The position numbers were made by a program, and so were the translations under genes. Positions 1-12,585 of a DNA stretch of 64,000 bases are shown piece after piece. The DNA is taken from NCBI GenBank assembly GCA_014904985.1, contig MU128936.1:246163-310162 (forward strand), written 5' to 3'. Within the stretch, counting starts at the first letter, position 1; every line of letters starts with the position of its first letter. This DNA is from Hydnum rufescens UP504. Lineage: Eukaryota; Basidiomycota; Agaricomycetes; Cantharellales; Hydnaceae. Under the pieces are notes generated by a model. It did not search any database. It was given only the letters and a program-made list of their open reading frames with translations, and was not told the DNA's origin.

Positions 1-1121
1 TTCTTCTAATAGTTCTCGAAGATGGAGCTGCTTTATTCTATACCACACCACAGCCGGCGACTCTTTCCTACCTGCGACAATACGTCCTTCATTTCCTGTT
101 CATGCCACCACCACCACCTCCTGATTTTACACCTTTGAAATATCCGTTCCCTTTCACACATCGGCCTAATATTCTGGATCGCGATCGTATTATGGTACCA
201 GCCGGATGGGACAGTTGGTCGAAGATTGCAATACTTCGTGATGGTTTTGAAGCTTCGCGATGGGCGGAGGCATGGGAGAAGGACATTGAGAATAAAAATG
301 CACCAGCAGGCGGCGCTAGAGATCTTTTCCGTTCCCTCGTTGGTCACCAACAAGGTCCCAAGGTATTTTTCTTCCTTAAACTATTTACGTCTCTTCCTGT
401 TTAACAGAACAATATCTTTCGTCAAGGCTGCCCCACTTGGACCTCTTATTGTCACCGAATCGGAGCAAGTATTCCTCGCCAACCATTATGAAAACCTTGC
501 GAAAGATCGGGATCCGCGCCAGACCTTCCGACAGCCTCAAACTAACGATCCAGCCTCAGGCGGATATGTATCTGGGGCTGGTGTTGTTGGTCCCATGGGA
601 AGCTCTAGTCTGAGTCTGCCTAGCGTTGAACGCGCAATGATGGAACTCGAGGGTGAAGATGTGGGTGCGAGACTATTAAGAGCCACGGGAGGTGCTGGGC
701 CACCTCGTAGGGTGAGCCGACTCTCTACTATCAAATACTGTCAGTTGCCATTCACCGAGATCCATTCGTTAATGTTGCTTTGATAGCAGGATACCCGACC
801 TCCAGGTGGTCCCACACTACCCTCCATTCCGGCCGTCGCGACGAATGTTCTGCAATCTCGAGGCCCACCAGGTGGCGCTACGCCCGTCCCTTCGTCTGGA
901 GGTGTGACTGTTGGCGCTGGACCAGTGACCGGGGAGGGCCGGTCACAACACGAGGTGCTTCAGAATTTTTCCAGAGTTTGCTTTCGAACCGTGCAGCTGC
1001 AGGCGGAGGAAGTGCCGGGAACGCGCAGGTCACACCACCGCCCTCTGTCACACCACCTCTCCCTAACCCTGTCAATGGTAATGGTAATGCGAATGAGAAT
1101 CACAGTGTAGGAGACTCATGA
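1..1121 (+). CDS. Dynein light intermediate chain (3' part)
   Basis: C-terminal part of the cytoplasmic dynein light intermediate chain, the subunit linking the motor to cargo adaptors. The gene enters from the left edge; exons are about 1..362, 427..711 and 790..1121. Family landmarks are a GAALFY stretch, VPAGWDSWSKIAILRDGF (near 190-250) and VTESEQVFLANHYENLAK, matching the end of the GTPase-like domain and the linker. A Pro/Gly-rich tail follows, then the conserved effector-binding helix EVLQNF-FQSLLSNR. That helix is split between two reading frames at the T run 966-970; one extra T would restore it. Since the helix is conserved on both sides, I read this as a homopolymer miscall rather than an intron. 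The gene ends convergently with eS12. Confidence 0.88.
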
Positions 1122-2365
1122 ATGCGCCAAGCACTATTGTAGACTCCCTCCTATATAGAGCTAATACTGTCCCATTAGTCTCTCGGTGTATTCCTTTCTG
1201 TGCTTATACCCCTTCCGTGGTCGTTGGTGCCAACCGCAAAAAATTGCACGCAACGTGTGTGGCGAGTCTCGTCAGATACCTCGATACGCGCGCAAGAAAT
1301 CGATCGATTCATTGGTGAATTCCCATCGATTCATCGGGAACACAATATATGCTCAGTACACGTGCAGTCTCCGTACAATCGTGCAGTATCAGCGCAGGCC
1401 AAAAGGTCAAACTGCTATGTCAGCTGCAACGAAACCGCAGAACCCCAATTATAATGCGCTCATCTCAAAAAGATTGGAATGCGCGTAAGGCCATCCGTAG
1501 TATATTGACCGCCCAAGTCATGAAGCCAAGATGCCATAAGCTAGAAAACTATCAAGATGAAGGTAGTTCTGCGCACGAGCGGAGTCTCAAACTTATAGCC
1601 TGGGCCATTGTTGAGCACCCCGCACGGCCCCGGTTGGGGTGGGGTCTTCCCGACGAAGCGGACACAGGGACATGAGGGTAGAGTCTCAGGAATCTCATCG
1701 GCCAGTGTCGCTCCTCTAGACACGTTGTGGAGGTAGGAGCGACAATCAGATAACTGCAATCGTCATGGTGGACGGTATCCGAGTGTGATGTTTAGGCATG
1801 CGTATACTGTGCATATATACGAATCACGATTTGGCTCAATCTTTTAGGCTAGGCCCGTGTTTGACAAGTTTTGTTATTTGGATTGATAATACTGAGACGG
1901 CAAGGGCGATATTGCGTGCCTTGCTCGAGGTAGCCAATAGGTGAAAGCTTGCTCAGAAATCATGCCACTCCCTCGGCTACGGACTTCGTTGCCCCATCAA
2001 GGCCACAAGGCACTAGATTCAGGCCACGTGATGGACCACACCTTGGAGACTAACTGTGAAGGCGTCAAGCACACCTCCTCAGAAACATATATTTTTGGGT
2101 GAAGAAAGTAGGTATGCGGACATAGGAAACCAGCTACTAAGTCAAGAGCATAATTATCAGTAACAAAGACCAAATCTTCCAACAATCGAAGTGAGGAAAA
2201 AGAATCCAGGCTCAGACAATGTATAATGATTCCGGATAGACATATTTCCGCGTCATGCTCGAGGAGTACTCTCGCATTCGGCCGAGGGAGTCTAGGAGTC
2301 ATCATCGCCGGGAAGGGATGCAGAAAAACAAAAGAAAACGAGTCTAATGTCTCACCTCGAGGAAG
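1122..2365. other. Convergent intergenic region
   Basis: About 1.2 kb between the 3' ends of the dynein chain gene and eS12. The open frames here (for example 1349..1675 and 1997..2305) have no family motif and no plausible splice-linked partners. I see no RNA gene or repeat. Confidence 0.5.
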
Positions 2366-2929
2366 TTAGCGCTGTAGAAGGAGACAGTGAGCACGATGAT
2401 ATGTCTGAGTACTGCCGAAATTGAAGCGTACTGTGCGGAAGTAATCAAGGAGAACATGCATCCCCTCACTCTCAACACCGTAATCCTTGACGACGACGCA
2501 CGAGCACCCTACGATTTTCCGTGGGTTGCCCTCGCGATCAATTTTGCAGAGCCCAGCCCAAGTCCCGAGAACCTTGGCATCTCCGACCTTGATGAGATTA
2601 ATCTTGTGTTCGGCGCACAAAGCCTCGATGAGCTTGATGTACTCCGCCTCAGTGCAGGTCTCGACAAGGACACAAAGGTGCGCTTGACGCTTATCAAGGG
2701 CCTTTGCCGCCTCACGAAGCCCACGAGCAAGGCCGTCATGGACCAGCGCGTTCTTCAAAACTTGCTAAAACGTCGCCAGGATCAGAACGTGTCATTCAAG
2801 AGGGAACAAACAAGGATATACTTGAAGAGCTTCCTCCACGGAGAGCTTTCCCTTGGGGGCTTCCGCCGCTACTTCGACCTCCGAAATAATGGCACGGTCG
2901 ACTTCAATACCATCTCCAGCGTCAGACAT
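2366..2929 (-). CDS. RPS12: 40S ribosomal protein eS12
   Basis: Small-subunit ribosomal protein eS12, 148 residues. Exons on the minus strand are 2822..2929, 2432..2764 and a last coding exon of only 6 nt, 2366..2371 (Arg plus stop). The family core is plain: [18 protein letters not shown], an ETCTEAEY stretch, [20 protein letters not shown] and a C-terminal MHVLLDYF. The N terminus is acidic ([13 protein letters not shown]), as usual for the family. The short last exon is inferred from the donor at 2431 and the acceptor at 2373-2372, and gives the terminal DYFRTR. Without that splice the frame would add an unrelated tail. Length and motifs agree with fungal eS12, so I am confident. Confidence 0.95.
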
Positions 2930-3314
2930 TCTAATCAAAACCGATGAGAATCTGACGATAAAGCGATGGCCAAAGACCCCTTTGGCTTACTTTTATCACT
3001 GTTTTTGGGTAGTGTAGCGTCTTCGTTCGCTTTCGTCGATGTAAAGAAATTTGCTTCCGTCGTTCTGCGGCTTTTACCGTGCGCAAAAACTGTACAGATC
3101 CAGACGCGGTGCATGTACACCGAACTAGATAGACATCTATTTGAATGATACTAATAGGCTTGTCCGATGCAGCACGCTCCTACCATACGAAAACAACAGG
3201 AAAGACGCAAAGCGGAACAATGGTTGAAAAATGATCACAAGCAATGCACACGTTCCGCGAAGTCTATGGCGGGCAATGGAACAAAGCCGTATTAAGAGCA
3301 ACTACCTGGGGATC
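2930..3314. promoter_or_regulatory. Upstream region of eS12
   Basis: 385 bp between the eS12 start and the stop codon of the upstream ABCF gene, both on the minus strand. It must hold the eS12 promoter and the ABCF 3' untranslated region. I see no clear TATA box. Confidence 0.4.
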
Positions 3315-6297
3315 TCAGACGAGTGATCCCTTCTTTGCTTGTAACTTCTCAATTTGCTTGAGACCTATTAAAAAAATGACCGTTAGTCAAGGAAAATGAC
3401 AATTTTCAGCATGTACTTACTTTGCTTCACGAGCCCTTTCTTATACTCCTTGATGTCGATTCCATCTCGCGTAAGGTTTCGAATGGTCTTATTCTTAACT
3501 TCCCACAAATCTTCTGCCACCTGTGAGATCAGACCTGCAACACAGACAACCAGCGTGAGCAGCCGCGGCGTCACAGCACAAAGCGAAAGCGCGTACGGAA
3601 GTCGTGGGAGACGATGACAACACCCCCAGGGAAATCCTTGATCGCCCGCGCAAGCGCATCAATCGATCCCATATCCAGATGGTTAGTTGGCTCGTCTTGG
3701 CAATTGCGGTCTTATAAGCACCCCAAGCAAGTGGAATTGATCCAGCAGGAACACGCACCTAGAAGGAGGATGTGTGGATGTTCCATGGCCAATTGCGCAA
3801 ACACAACACTGCAGGCCGGGGACGGTCAGTTTGCACTGAAAGCCTGAGAGGATCACCCACCGATTCCGTAATCCATCCGACAGTTGTTTGATTGGAGCAG
3901 TCTGGTGTGATCCACTAAGACCAAATCGGCCGAGCTGCTGTCGCCAGAACTATAAAAGCACCAGTCGTTAGGGTCACACGTCCCCCTTAAGCACGGTCCA
4001 AATAATAGCTCACCATAATATCCTTTTCTGGGAACTTTTCATGATACAAGCTCTCAAAATACTCGATTGGAGATTTATCGTATGGGAGCTGGTCTGCAGA
4101 ATGCTGGGAATATTTTGCAAGCTTGAGTGCAGAGTGCCTTGAAATGGTGCCCTTTACAGGTTGAAGAACGCCGGTGACCAGATGCAAGAGTGTCGATTTT
4201 CCCGCCCCGTTTGCCCCGAGAATGGCCACGCGCGAGTCCATGCTGTCGAGAGCACAGGTGCCACAGTTAGTATCTCACATCAATGCTCACTGAGGATATG
4301 TGACAGACAATGACGTACTCGATACCAAATGACAGATTTTCATACAGGAAATCCTGTTTCTTCCCAGAATACGAGAATGCAACATCGGAAAAGGCGATGA
4401 TAGGGGGAGGAAGCTTCTGTACATCCTCGAAATTGAATCTCAGAGCGCGGGGAGCTTCCACTTTCTCGATTAGCCCGGCAGCTTCCATTTTATCTATGAT
4501 CTGAGTGGGGAGGCAACTGCATTAGGGGTGTCGCGAAAATCCTAGCGAATAGGCAGACCTTCTGTTTACTCTTCGCTTGTCGGACCAAGTTAGCATATGT
4601 ACCAGCACTCGCGATAAATCTATGATAGAATAAACGTTAGTCACTGGATGGTCATTAAATGCGTGGAGGAGATAAGTTACTTTTTGATGTGCGCGATTTC
4701 TTCCTGTTGTTTGTGATACGCTTTCATCTGATTCACCTCGTTTTCGGATTTGGTGCGCACGAATGTCGAGTAATTACCAGAGTAGTAGGTCATCTTCGCA
4801 GCAAGATCCGTCAGCCTTTAAAGAACTTGCAGAACACCATACAAGCAAATACAAGCAAACCTTCTTCTTGTGCGTTAATTCCATGATATTGGTGCAGATC
4901 TGGGCATTCAATACCGCATGTAAATTAACATGCATTAATCTATCCACAATAAGGACTTTGACTAACGCTGTCCATGAAATCTTGGGAGTGAGAAGTGATC
5001 TGACCCAAACAAAATCGGGATCAAAACTGCCGTACAGACCGAGTAGAACACGTACCACTAGGATGTGATTATAAGTCGCCAAGTAGGCCTCCAGCCAGAC
5101 GACAGCCCCAAGATCCAAGTGATTTGCTAGAATGAACAACGGGGGATGATAGATTGGTTTTAGGAGCTTCAAAGTCACGTCAAGTGTGCCAAGTACGCAC
5201 TAGGTTCATCTATAATTGAGATGCGTTAGTGGCAGAAAGAAAGATCAAGTGAAGTACCGCTCACCAAGAAGCAATAAATGAGGTTTAACAAACAAGGCTC
5301 TGGCCAGAGAAACTCTCATCCGCCATCCACCACTCATATCCTGTGTCTGTCTCTGCATCATTGCAGGAGAGAAACCCAATCCGTGCAAGATAGAGGCAGC
5401 CTTGGCTTCGAACGTGCTTGGATCAAGTTCCTCGAGTTCTTCATATTTGGCCTCAAGCGCGAGATCGTCCACATCATCTTGCATGGATAACTCTTCGATT
5501 TGTCGCTCCAGGCGGGCGACTTTTTCCTTGGCACTGTTGATGATATAATCGATCGCATTGACCTCTGATGGCTCGGCCTCACCGCTTACGAGGTAGATCT
5601 GCGGATGGAAGGCAAGAGGTGAGATGAAGATATAACTTGGGCAATGAGGAACGTACGTCGATGTGGTCGGGGATCGCGACATCACGGTCTGCAAGTGACT
5701 GAAGGAAAGTTGACTGGGAATCTCTAAGTGAAGACGAACTAAGGGGCAAGGAGTAGAGCGATTGCTCACTTTGCCCGAACCATTCTCGCCCATCAGGCCA
5801 TATCTTATCAACACAAGGAGTAAGAGCCACACAATTAGGCATATAAGACACACAAGGATGAATGTAGCCCACCGTTGGCCATAATTGAGCGAAATTTCTG
5901 CCCCCTCGAAGAGTAATCGGCCATGGAAGGAAAGAGTATAGGTATCGATCTTGATGTCGCGCCCTTTTGCATCAGATACTAGTACACCAGACGCACTCCT
6001 GCAGGGTCATTTGATGGGGAGATCCATGAATATAACTGCTGGAGCAACGTGTAACCTTCAAGAAAATAGAGAAATTGACGCCCACCGATCTGTAGCTAGG
6101 GCGAGCTTAGCCATGGACGTCTTAAGATCTTCGGTGCTCGCGTTCACAGAGAGGGAAGTGAGGGGCGTACTTGCGGCGCTGTTGCCATTTTCTGAGCCGC
6201 CTGGAGTGGATTCAGACGTTGCAGTCCCTTTTGCTTTGAGAGTGCCTTTTGCAGCCTTCTCGGCGAGACGTTTTTGTTTGGATGCTGAAGGAGGCAT
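3315..6297 (-). CDS. ABCF ATPase, Arb1/ABCF2 type
   Basis: Soluble twin-ABC ATPase of the ABCF class, closest in motifs to yeast Arb1 and human ABCF2, which act in ribosome biogenesis. Eighteen exons from 6086..6297 down to 3315..3364 sum to 1902 nt, that is 633 residues, the family length. A basic N terminus ([18 protein letters not shown]) precedes NBD1: Walker [11 protein letters not shown], signature [17 protein letters not shown], Walker [13 protein letters not shown]. The linker has [23 protein letters not shown]2 has Walker [13 protein letters not shown], an LSDG signature, Walker [12 protein letters not shown] and the switch [20 protein letters not shown]. One exon, 5201..5209, is only 9 nt and encodes most of DEPT. 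The start shares a 426-bp divergent region with the PP4 gene. Confidence 0.95.
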
Positions 6298-6723
6298 GGT
6301 ATCGATGTCGTGCTAGCTGTAGGAATAAATTTCGTTCGTGACTCAGTCCGTGAGCACCGCCTTTCGAATGAGGTGGTGGGGGTTGTACAGTTCTGTTTTC
6401 TGCAGTCGGACTCAACGCTAAAACGTCAAAATGAGAAAATCAATTCGAGTTGGGCTATGAATCCGTTCTGTATCTGTGTTCATGGTATTCACGATGGGGA
6501 AGTATTTACACTAGAAAGTCATGGGATCGTTGTCGAAGAACCTTTTTGCAACATGACTTTTTGGGCGCCTACTGAGTTGGAGGCGAGAATGACGTAGATG
6601 ACCAATCCAGTAGAATTCTGTATCCATTGTCAACGGTGCGAAAAGTCTTTGGGAATGGTGCAGGCGCCAACGAAAGATGTATACTAATTTGCGAGCTGGT
6701 CTGCCTCCGCTACGGACTTTTGT
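6298..6723. promoter_or_regulatory. Divergent promoter, ABCF / PP4c
   Basis: 426 bp between two start codons facing away from each other. It should carry both promoters. I see no coding potential and no recognisable core element beyond general AT/CT variation. Confidence 0.5.
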
Positions 6724-8145
6724 ATGCCGAGCGACCTTGACAAGTGAGCGCACCCCTTGACTACTGGCACGTCGCGTATCTCTGAGGACGAGCCTGCGAA
6801 CAGACAGATTGAACAGCTTAAACGCTGCGAGCCCATATCAGAGACTCAGGTCAAAGAACTATGCATCAAGGCGCGAGAGATTCTCGTGGAGGAAGGCAAT
6901 GTCCAATATGTCGATGCACCTGTAACAGTGGGTTTTCTCCTTTCTCTTTCTGTGCCACTACGCTGGCTTGTCTGTGGGTCTCTGCTCTGTGACACCCAGC
7001 GTCACTGTCTTGGCCTTTAGACGGTTGTAGCTACTGTTTGATGTACGCCTGACCTTGAAATGTCAGATATGCGGTGATATACACGGCCAATTCTTCGACT
7101 TATTGGAGCTCTTCAAGGTTGGCAGATTCTGTCCAGATGCCAACTACCTGTTCATGGGTGGGCACCCTTTTCTTTTCTTACTGCACATTAGAAGTGTTGA
7201 CACGTTACAACAGGCGATTTTGTCGACCGTGGATTCTACAGCGTCGAGACTTTTCTCCTCCTTCTCGCCTTCAAAGTCCGCTATCCAGACCGTATCACGC
7301 TCATCCGAGGAAACCACGAATCGAGGCAGATCACGCAGGTATACGGTTTCTACGACGAATGTCAGCGAAAATACGGCTCAGCAAATGTATGGCGTTATTG
7401 CTGCGAAGTGTTCGATTATCTTGCCCTAGCGGCAGTGGTGGACGGCCGTGTGTTTTGTGTGCATGGAGGGTTAAGCCCGAATGTCGAGACTGTAGACCAG
7501 GTGAGGGATCCTTGGAGTCGAGTAAAGTCGCTATTCTTATTCGTGGGCGTCTATTCCCAGATACGAGCGATAGATCGAAAACAAGAGGTGCCTCACGATG
7601 GGGCAATGTGCGACCTTCTTTGGTCCGACCCGGATGGTACATTCCTACGCGTTTCCAGCTTTGTGCACCACAATCTCACTATAGGGTCCTAGACATAAAG
7701 GGTTGGGGCCTGTCCCCTCGAGGGGCGGGCTTTCTCTTCGGCTCGGATATCGTCAAATCCTTTTCACACACGAACAGGATTGATCTCATCGCCCGTGCTC
7801 ACCAGCTCGCCATGGAAGGGTATAAACTCATGTTCGATCGTATGATCGTCACTGTGTGGAGTGCCCCGAATTACTGTTATAGGTACTGCCTTTCTTGAGA
7901 ACCTTTTCAAGCTATGATCATTGGTTGCTGACCCAATCTAATACGGGACGGCAGATGCGGGAACGTGGCGTCGATATTAGAATTGGATGAGAACCTGCAA
8001 CAGGAATACAAAGTCTTCCAGCATGCACCCACCGTACGACATTCGGATCGCAAAACTTGCATTTCTCTGCCTTACTAACTGGGTTTCTCTGCAGGACACA
8101 AGATCAATACCTGCAAAACGACCGCCACCTCAGTACTTTCTGTAG
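6724..8145 (+). CDS. Ser/Thr phosphatase PP4 catalytic subunit
   Basis: Catalytic subunit of protein phosphatase 4 (PPP4C; Pph3 in yeast), a metal-dependent Ser/Thr phosphatase. Eight exons (6724..6743, 6804..6927, 7067..7157, 7214..7500, 7561..7636, 7693..7882, 7955..8033, 8095..8145) sum to 918 nt, 305 residues against about 307 in animals. Metal and catalytic motifs are intact: [47 protein letters not shown] and [11 protein letters not shown]. The tail ends PPPQYFL, the methylated carboxyl terminus of the PP2A/PP4/PP6 group. The N-terminal [12 protein letters not shown] and [22 protein letters not shown] identify PP4 rather than PP2A or PP6. The ATG at 6724 is chosen because splicing 6743 to 6804 joins MPSDLD to KQIEQL. 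Confidence 0.95.
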
Positions 8146-8731
8146 GTGTGCGTCCCTGCAGTTTAGGAACCATGTCCTCGCTGTAACAGCGAGCATAGGC
8201 CTTGTTATGATTGTAACAGATTCCTTGTCTTGTTGCTGTACGACGGTGCTATCTTATTGCAATGATCCTCATTATATGAACATCGTATTATTCGTTATAC
8301 ATAACGGCATGGTCATAATATAAGTACCGGGGTATATGTATCGTGAATCTTCTCATCGGACCTGCCGTATCGTTAAATAATGATTCAAAACCAACACATC
8401 GTAAGAAAACCCTCGAACATAAAGATCGCAGCTCATAACCATCGTGCTTTTCGGAAAATATCGGCGATCAAGGTCGTCCTCGCGGTCGGGTGTTGACGTA
8501 AAATACAATTTCGTAATCGCGTATCGTTGTTCTTGGTCGTTAAGATGCCGGTGAGTGATTGACAGAGAGCGTAGAACATGAGTCCCGTCGAGAGAGCTAA
8601 GATCATCCATACGACAACAAACACTTGGATGGAGCTTATGAATGCGTTCTCGGGTATCGTAAATGGCCAATCAACAGAGAAAGGCCATGAATGGGGGCCA
8701 TGCGGATCAGAAAAAGATTCATATAGGGACA
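8146..8731. other. Convergent intergenic region
   Basis: About 590 bp between the 3' ends of PP4c and the next minus-strand gene. A minus-strand frame across 8433-8732 contains a hydrophobic stretch (VFVVVWMILALSTGLMF), but it lies just past the neighbour's stop codon and lacks other support. I treat it as 3' untranslated sequence. Confidence 0.4.
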
Positions 8732-11700
8732 TTATTGACGAAGCGGATGCCAGAGGGTTGAGCGGATGACATTTGGATGTGCGTGGAGGTCGTCGTCGTT
8801 GTAACGATGGGGTCCGTGAATGCTGTAGAAAAATCCGAGACCAAGATTTCGTCAGTCAACGTCGACGAAATGCATCAAGAGTGAGAAGTGTTGGTGTAAA
8901 ATTATGGGCGAAATAGACATATACCAACAGAAACCGACTTTCGGCGCTCCTTGTTGTCCAACAAACGAGCACGAACTCGTTCATATTCTTCCGGATCTTC
9001 GCCCTCATCATACTCATCGTGCGGTCGAGATGTGGATGGAGGGGCGGTGGGTGTTGACGTTTCACCGGCTGGGGGAGGCGCATGCAGCCCTAGAGTGCGC
9101 ATTACCAGGCCCGAAGTAGCGTGCGCCAGCCCCAGGAGGCCGGTCATCTGAGCCGCAGAGGCTGCCGCGTGTGCACCTCGCATTGGCAGCCAAAGGAGCA
9201 CTCGACTTGCGGCGAGAAATACCGATGCCTGAAGAGAAGAAATCAGACTTCCCTGAACACGGAGAGAAAAGAGACGAGGCCTTACGATAAGATTGACACT
9301 ATCCCGAATCACACCCTTCTTTGCAGGCGGGACCCCACGAAGGGCAAGGGGCGTGTCATCATCATCTTCCTCGTCAGCATCCTGGCGTTCTGGGGCGGAA
9401 TTTGAGTCTGGAGGGGGAATTGTCTCATTCTCCGAAAGGTGTGAAACCTGCTGTGGTCCTGGAGTTTCTCCCCGAGCTGTGTAGAGAGCTTGCCGCCAAG
9501 TCACTGGAAGCAACTGACGTAAGGTAAATTCTGTGGTATGAATTATGTGAGTACCCACGGTTCTGCAATGAGATCTTGGCCACGACGCGGGTCTTGAGCA
9601 TAGACGCCCGCGAAGATGAAGATGCTGAGGAGGGAATCAGACCTTTAGCCGTGCATTGAGAAAAGGTACAAAGAACGTACAATCGATGGTGTTGAACAAA
9701 GCCATCAGCTCGGTGCATTGTTCTCGCGTGAAGGGGAACGACAGGCCCTGATCGGGATGCATGAGCTGGTCTGCTCCATAGCCATTGAATATCAGAGACG
9801 AGAAAACTCAAATACAGTGACTACATTTACCTGTGAAGCACCAGGCCAGGAACTCAAGAGCTTCATCTTGATCACGATCAGAAGAGCTTCGATGAGCAGG
9901 GTGCGCCTCGACAAAGGACCAATACGAGTATTCCAGGGCCATTCCTGCAGTGTCTTCTAGTGAGTTCGGAACGTCTCATACACGAATCCACCTGTCAACT
10001 TACGATAAATTACCTCATCTTGGAGAGCCCTGGTGCGTTTCTTATCCTCGTCAGTGTCTCTGACTGTTCGCGTAGCATGATCAACCCAGATAATCTTGAG
10101 TTCGTTAGGGCCTGCCCCGGGGAGTGATTGGATCGAAGGCTTCATCGCGGTGTTACTAGAGGGGGTGATCCAAACTTCGCTATCCCCATACCCCTCAAGT
10201 GTAACTTTGAAACCCCCTGCCTTTTGAGCCTGCCGTAGATCCTTTTCTATATAAGCCGACGAAGTCGAAAGGAAGACGTCGACGCGTGAGAGGATATCCG
10301 ATTCGCGTAGATCGAGGTCTGTCACGACGAAAACGAGCTGCCGAGACTGGGATGACGACGCCAAGCTAAGCTGACGAGACCAGTAAAGAGCACCATCCGG
10401 AAGGCGGTGCTCTTGCCATGATGGGCCTGTGGAGGGATTCGGCGTCGGCATTCCCATAGCATCACTAATACATAGAACAAATGAACATGAGCTGATGAAG
10501 AGGAGACAAATGTTTATTATCATACACGGTATTTGGACCTATCCCGGAAACAATGGAAGGGTCACGGCTTGGATGAACAACGGGTTCTATGTCAAACGAA
10601 ATACTGCAGTTGAAGTATTATGGATATAGCTTACTCATCCAATACCTCCTGAACTTCGTGTAAATGCGGGGATTCGCTATGATTGAAGGCCATCGGAGCT
10701 TTAATTGCGTGGACTTCATCACCACCCGCAGAGGATTCTGTGAACACTTCAGGGTATTCCCTACGAGAAACGAGGAGTGAAAGATATTAATACAAGGGGG
10801 GTCGACGTCTACTTGTAAGAATCTCAGGACATACCTGAAGCGCGACGAGTCGTGTTGGTGTGATGCAGGGCTTGTCTGCCAATCGTTCTCCATTCCATCT
10901 GGATTTTGCAGATGAGCCGCAGTTCTATAAGGAAACCACGGATTCTCAGGAACAGATAGTCAAACTCGCTGACAGTTGTTACACACTTGGCAACGAAGTC
11001 CTGAACAAGGTGATCGAAATCCTCCTTACTGAACGGCCGGATCTCGAAAGGGATGTTGGTAGAAGGATATTCGGATGGAGCATGCGGGTGCCCTTCATGC
11101 CAAGATGGCTCCGTATATCTAAACTCGCTCGAAATTTTGTGAATTCTCAATGGTAGAAGTGGGACATGAAACGCACTGAACAATGCGAGCATTCTGTCCC
11201 AAGGATGATGACGTGGATGCAGGTGTACCAAAGGGATTGGTCGCCACTTCAGAAGGCTGGGCGGTGTGTTCCACCAAAGGAAGTTCGTTTCTGCGCAAAG
11301 AACAAGGGCTAAATAAGTTATATTATTAATACTGAAACGACGCACGGAGATGGTGCATGATATGGCGTAGGGAATGTCGGCGCGTCAGACTGTGAGCGTA
11401 ACTGTGATTCCATCCCAGTAGCTTCGTGCTCTTCTGTGGTGTTGTTTCGGCTGGGCTCCTCGGGATCATTCCAAGACAGCGGCCGGCGCTAGACTGTCAG
11501 AATCATCTTGGGGATGTTCGGAATTGTACGAAGAGGGGGGCCTGATTCGTCGATGGATTAGTGCCATAAAATATCGCAGCTATTATATATCTGCATCACG
11601 CACCGGCTCGGAATATGATTCTCGAATTGAACGTCAGGTCTTGAAGTGAGGTCCAGATCCTCGAGGTCCATTCCAACCCTTTCCTCCACGGGCATGATCT

Positions 11701-12133
11701 GTGGCGATTCTGAAAGTGCTTCCGCCATTGCAGGCTCAGGCACCTGCAGGCCATAGGCAATCTCTGCCGTGGGTTCTTCTAGGGTCACCGCCGGCTCTGG
11801 AAGCTGGGGTTCAGTCGGTTCTACCATACTTGGCACGCTTGGGGGCATCCCATTCGGAGGCTCGATGGGCTGTGGTACTTCAGGAGGCGGGTCTACAAAT
11901 CCCTCAATTGGTTCGCTCGCCTGCGAGCTTTCCACGGTAAGATCAGGGACGGAGGTAGACACTTGTAGATTTGACTCCTCTGGTTCAACTCCAAATGTCT
12001 TTGAATCCTTGCGAAAGGCTGATGTCATTCGTCTGCGGAAACCTTTGAGGAGGGCAGCAGGTCGAGGTGAGCTTGGCCTGGCAATATTCTGAACAGGAGA
12101 AGCGGGGCGAGAGTTGGGGCGGGAGGAAGCCAT
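8732..12133 (-). CDS. Basidiomycete WW-like protein, probably membrane-associated
   Basis: Multi-exon gene starting MASSRPNSRPASPVQN at 12133. A long Pro/Glu-rich, probably disordered N-terminal part is followed by a WW-like segment (LPDGALYW, then IWVDHATRTV), an EYSYWSFVEAHPAH block, PFTREQCTELMALF, and a region with two or more hydrophobic stretches (LQASVFLAASRVLLWLP; MTGLLGLAHATSGLVM). It ends near IHGPHRYNDDDLHAHP with the stop at 8732-8734. I recall this order as a recurrent Agaricomycete family with no assigned function. Most introns have clean GT-AG joins that preserve frame (for example TID to SSSSSRASMLKTRVVAK). The join near 11490-11590 is uncertain: a GTGATG donor would work, otherwise a single-base shift is needed. 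Confidence 0.7.
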
Positions 12134-12585
12134 GGGAAGAGATGGATCAGAAGGGATGAGGGGTGAAGGAAGAGACGATTATAGTTGGGCGGGGATATTG
12201 GCAAGCCAGGCTCTCTTACGGTGGGCCATATGTATCAACGAGCGGGCAGTGAGGCATACATGCTTTCATTTGACGGGAGGCAGGGAGACATGAGGCTAGC
12301 TCAAATGAAGACAACAGGGAATCTAGAGCATCAAGGCGCAGTGAGGCACGCCTCGAGGTAGTATTTACACATCCGCCAGGCAGTTGTCAAGAGCTTTCAT
12401 GGTTGTTCCACAAGTACACGACCGGTACGCATCTATCATGCGCTTCAAACCAAGATTCGCAGAAACCGCACTCACTGGGCATGGTCGTTCGGCAGATGCC
12501 ATGATCGTTAGGGAGAGCAGTGCCTCCTGGATCCGGCCCAAATGCTTTCTTTTTGTTGCACTATTCTCCCTTTTACCCCCCAATT
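12134..12585. other. Intergenic region with a doubtful small ORF
   Basis: About 450 bp between two divergent genes, so probably promoter sequence. A minus-strand frame at 12365..12583 ends in a Cys-containing stretch (SCTCGTTMKALDNC). I cannot tie it to a family and do not call it a gene. Confidence 0.4.

Noticed and set aside
8433..8732. Possible small membrane protein on the minus strand
   Set aside because: It directly follows the stop of the WW-like gene and overlaps its likely 3' untranslated region; only one hydrophobic stretch supports it.
10824..11345. 173-codon minus-strand frame as a separate gene
   Set aside because: Parts of it lie in exons of the WW-like gene, but clean GT-AG joins move the coding sequence between frames there; the long frame itself mixes exon and intron.
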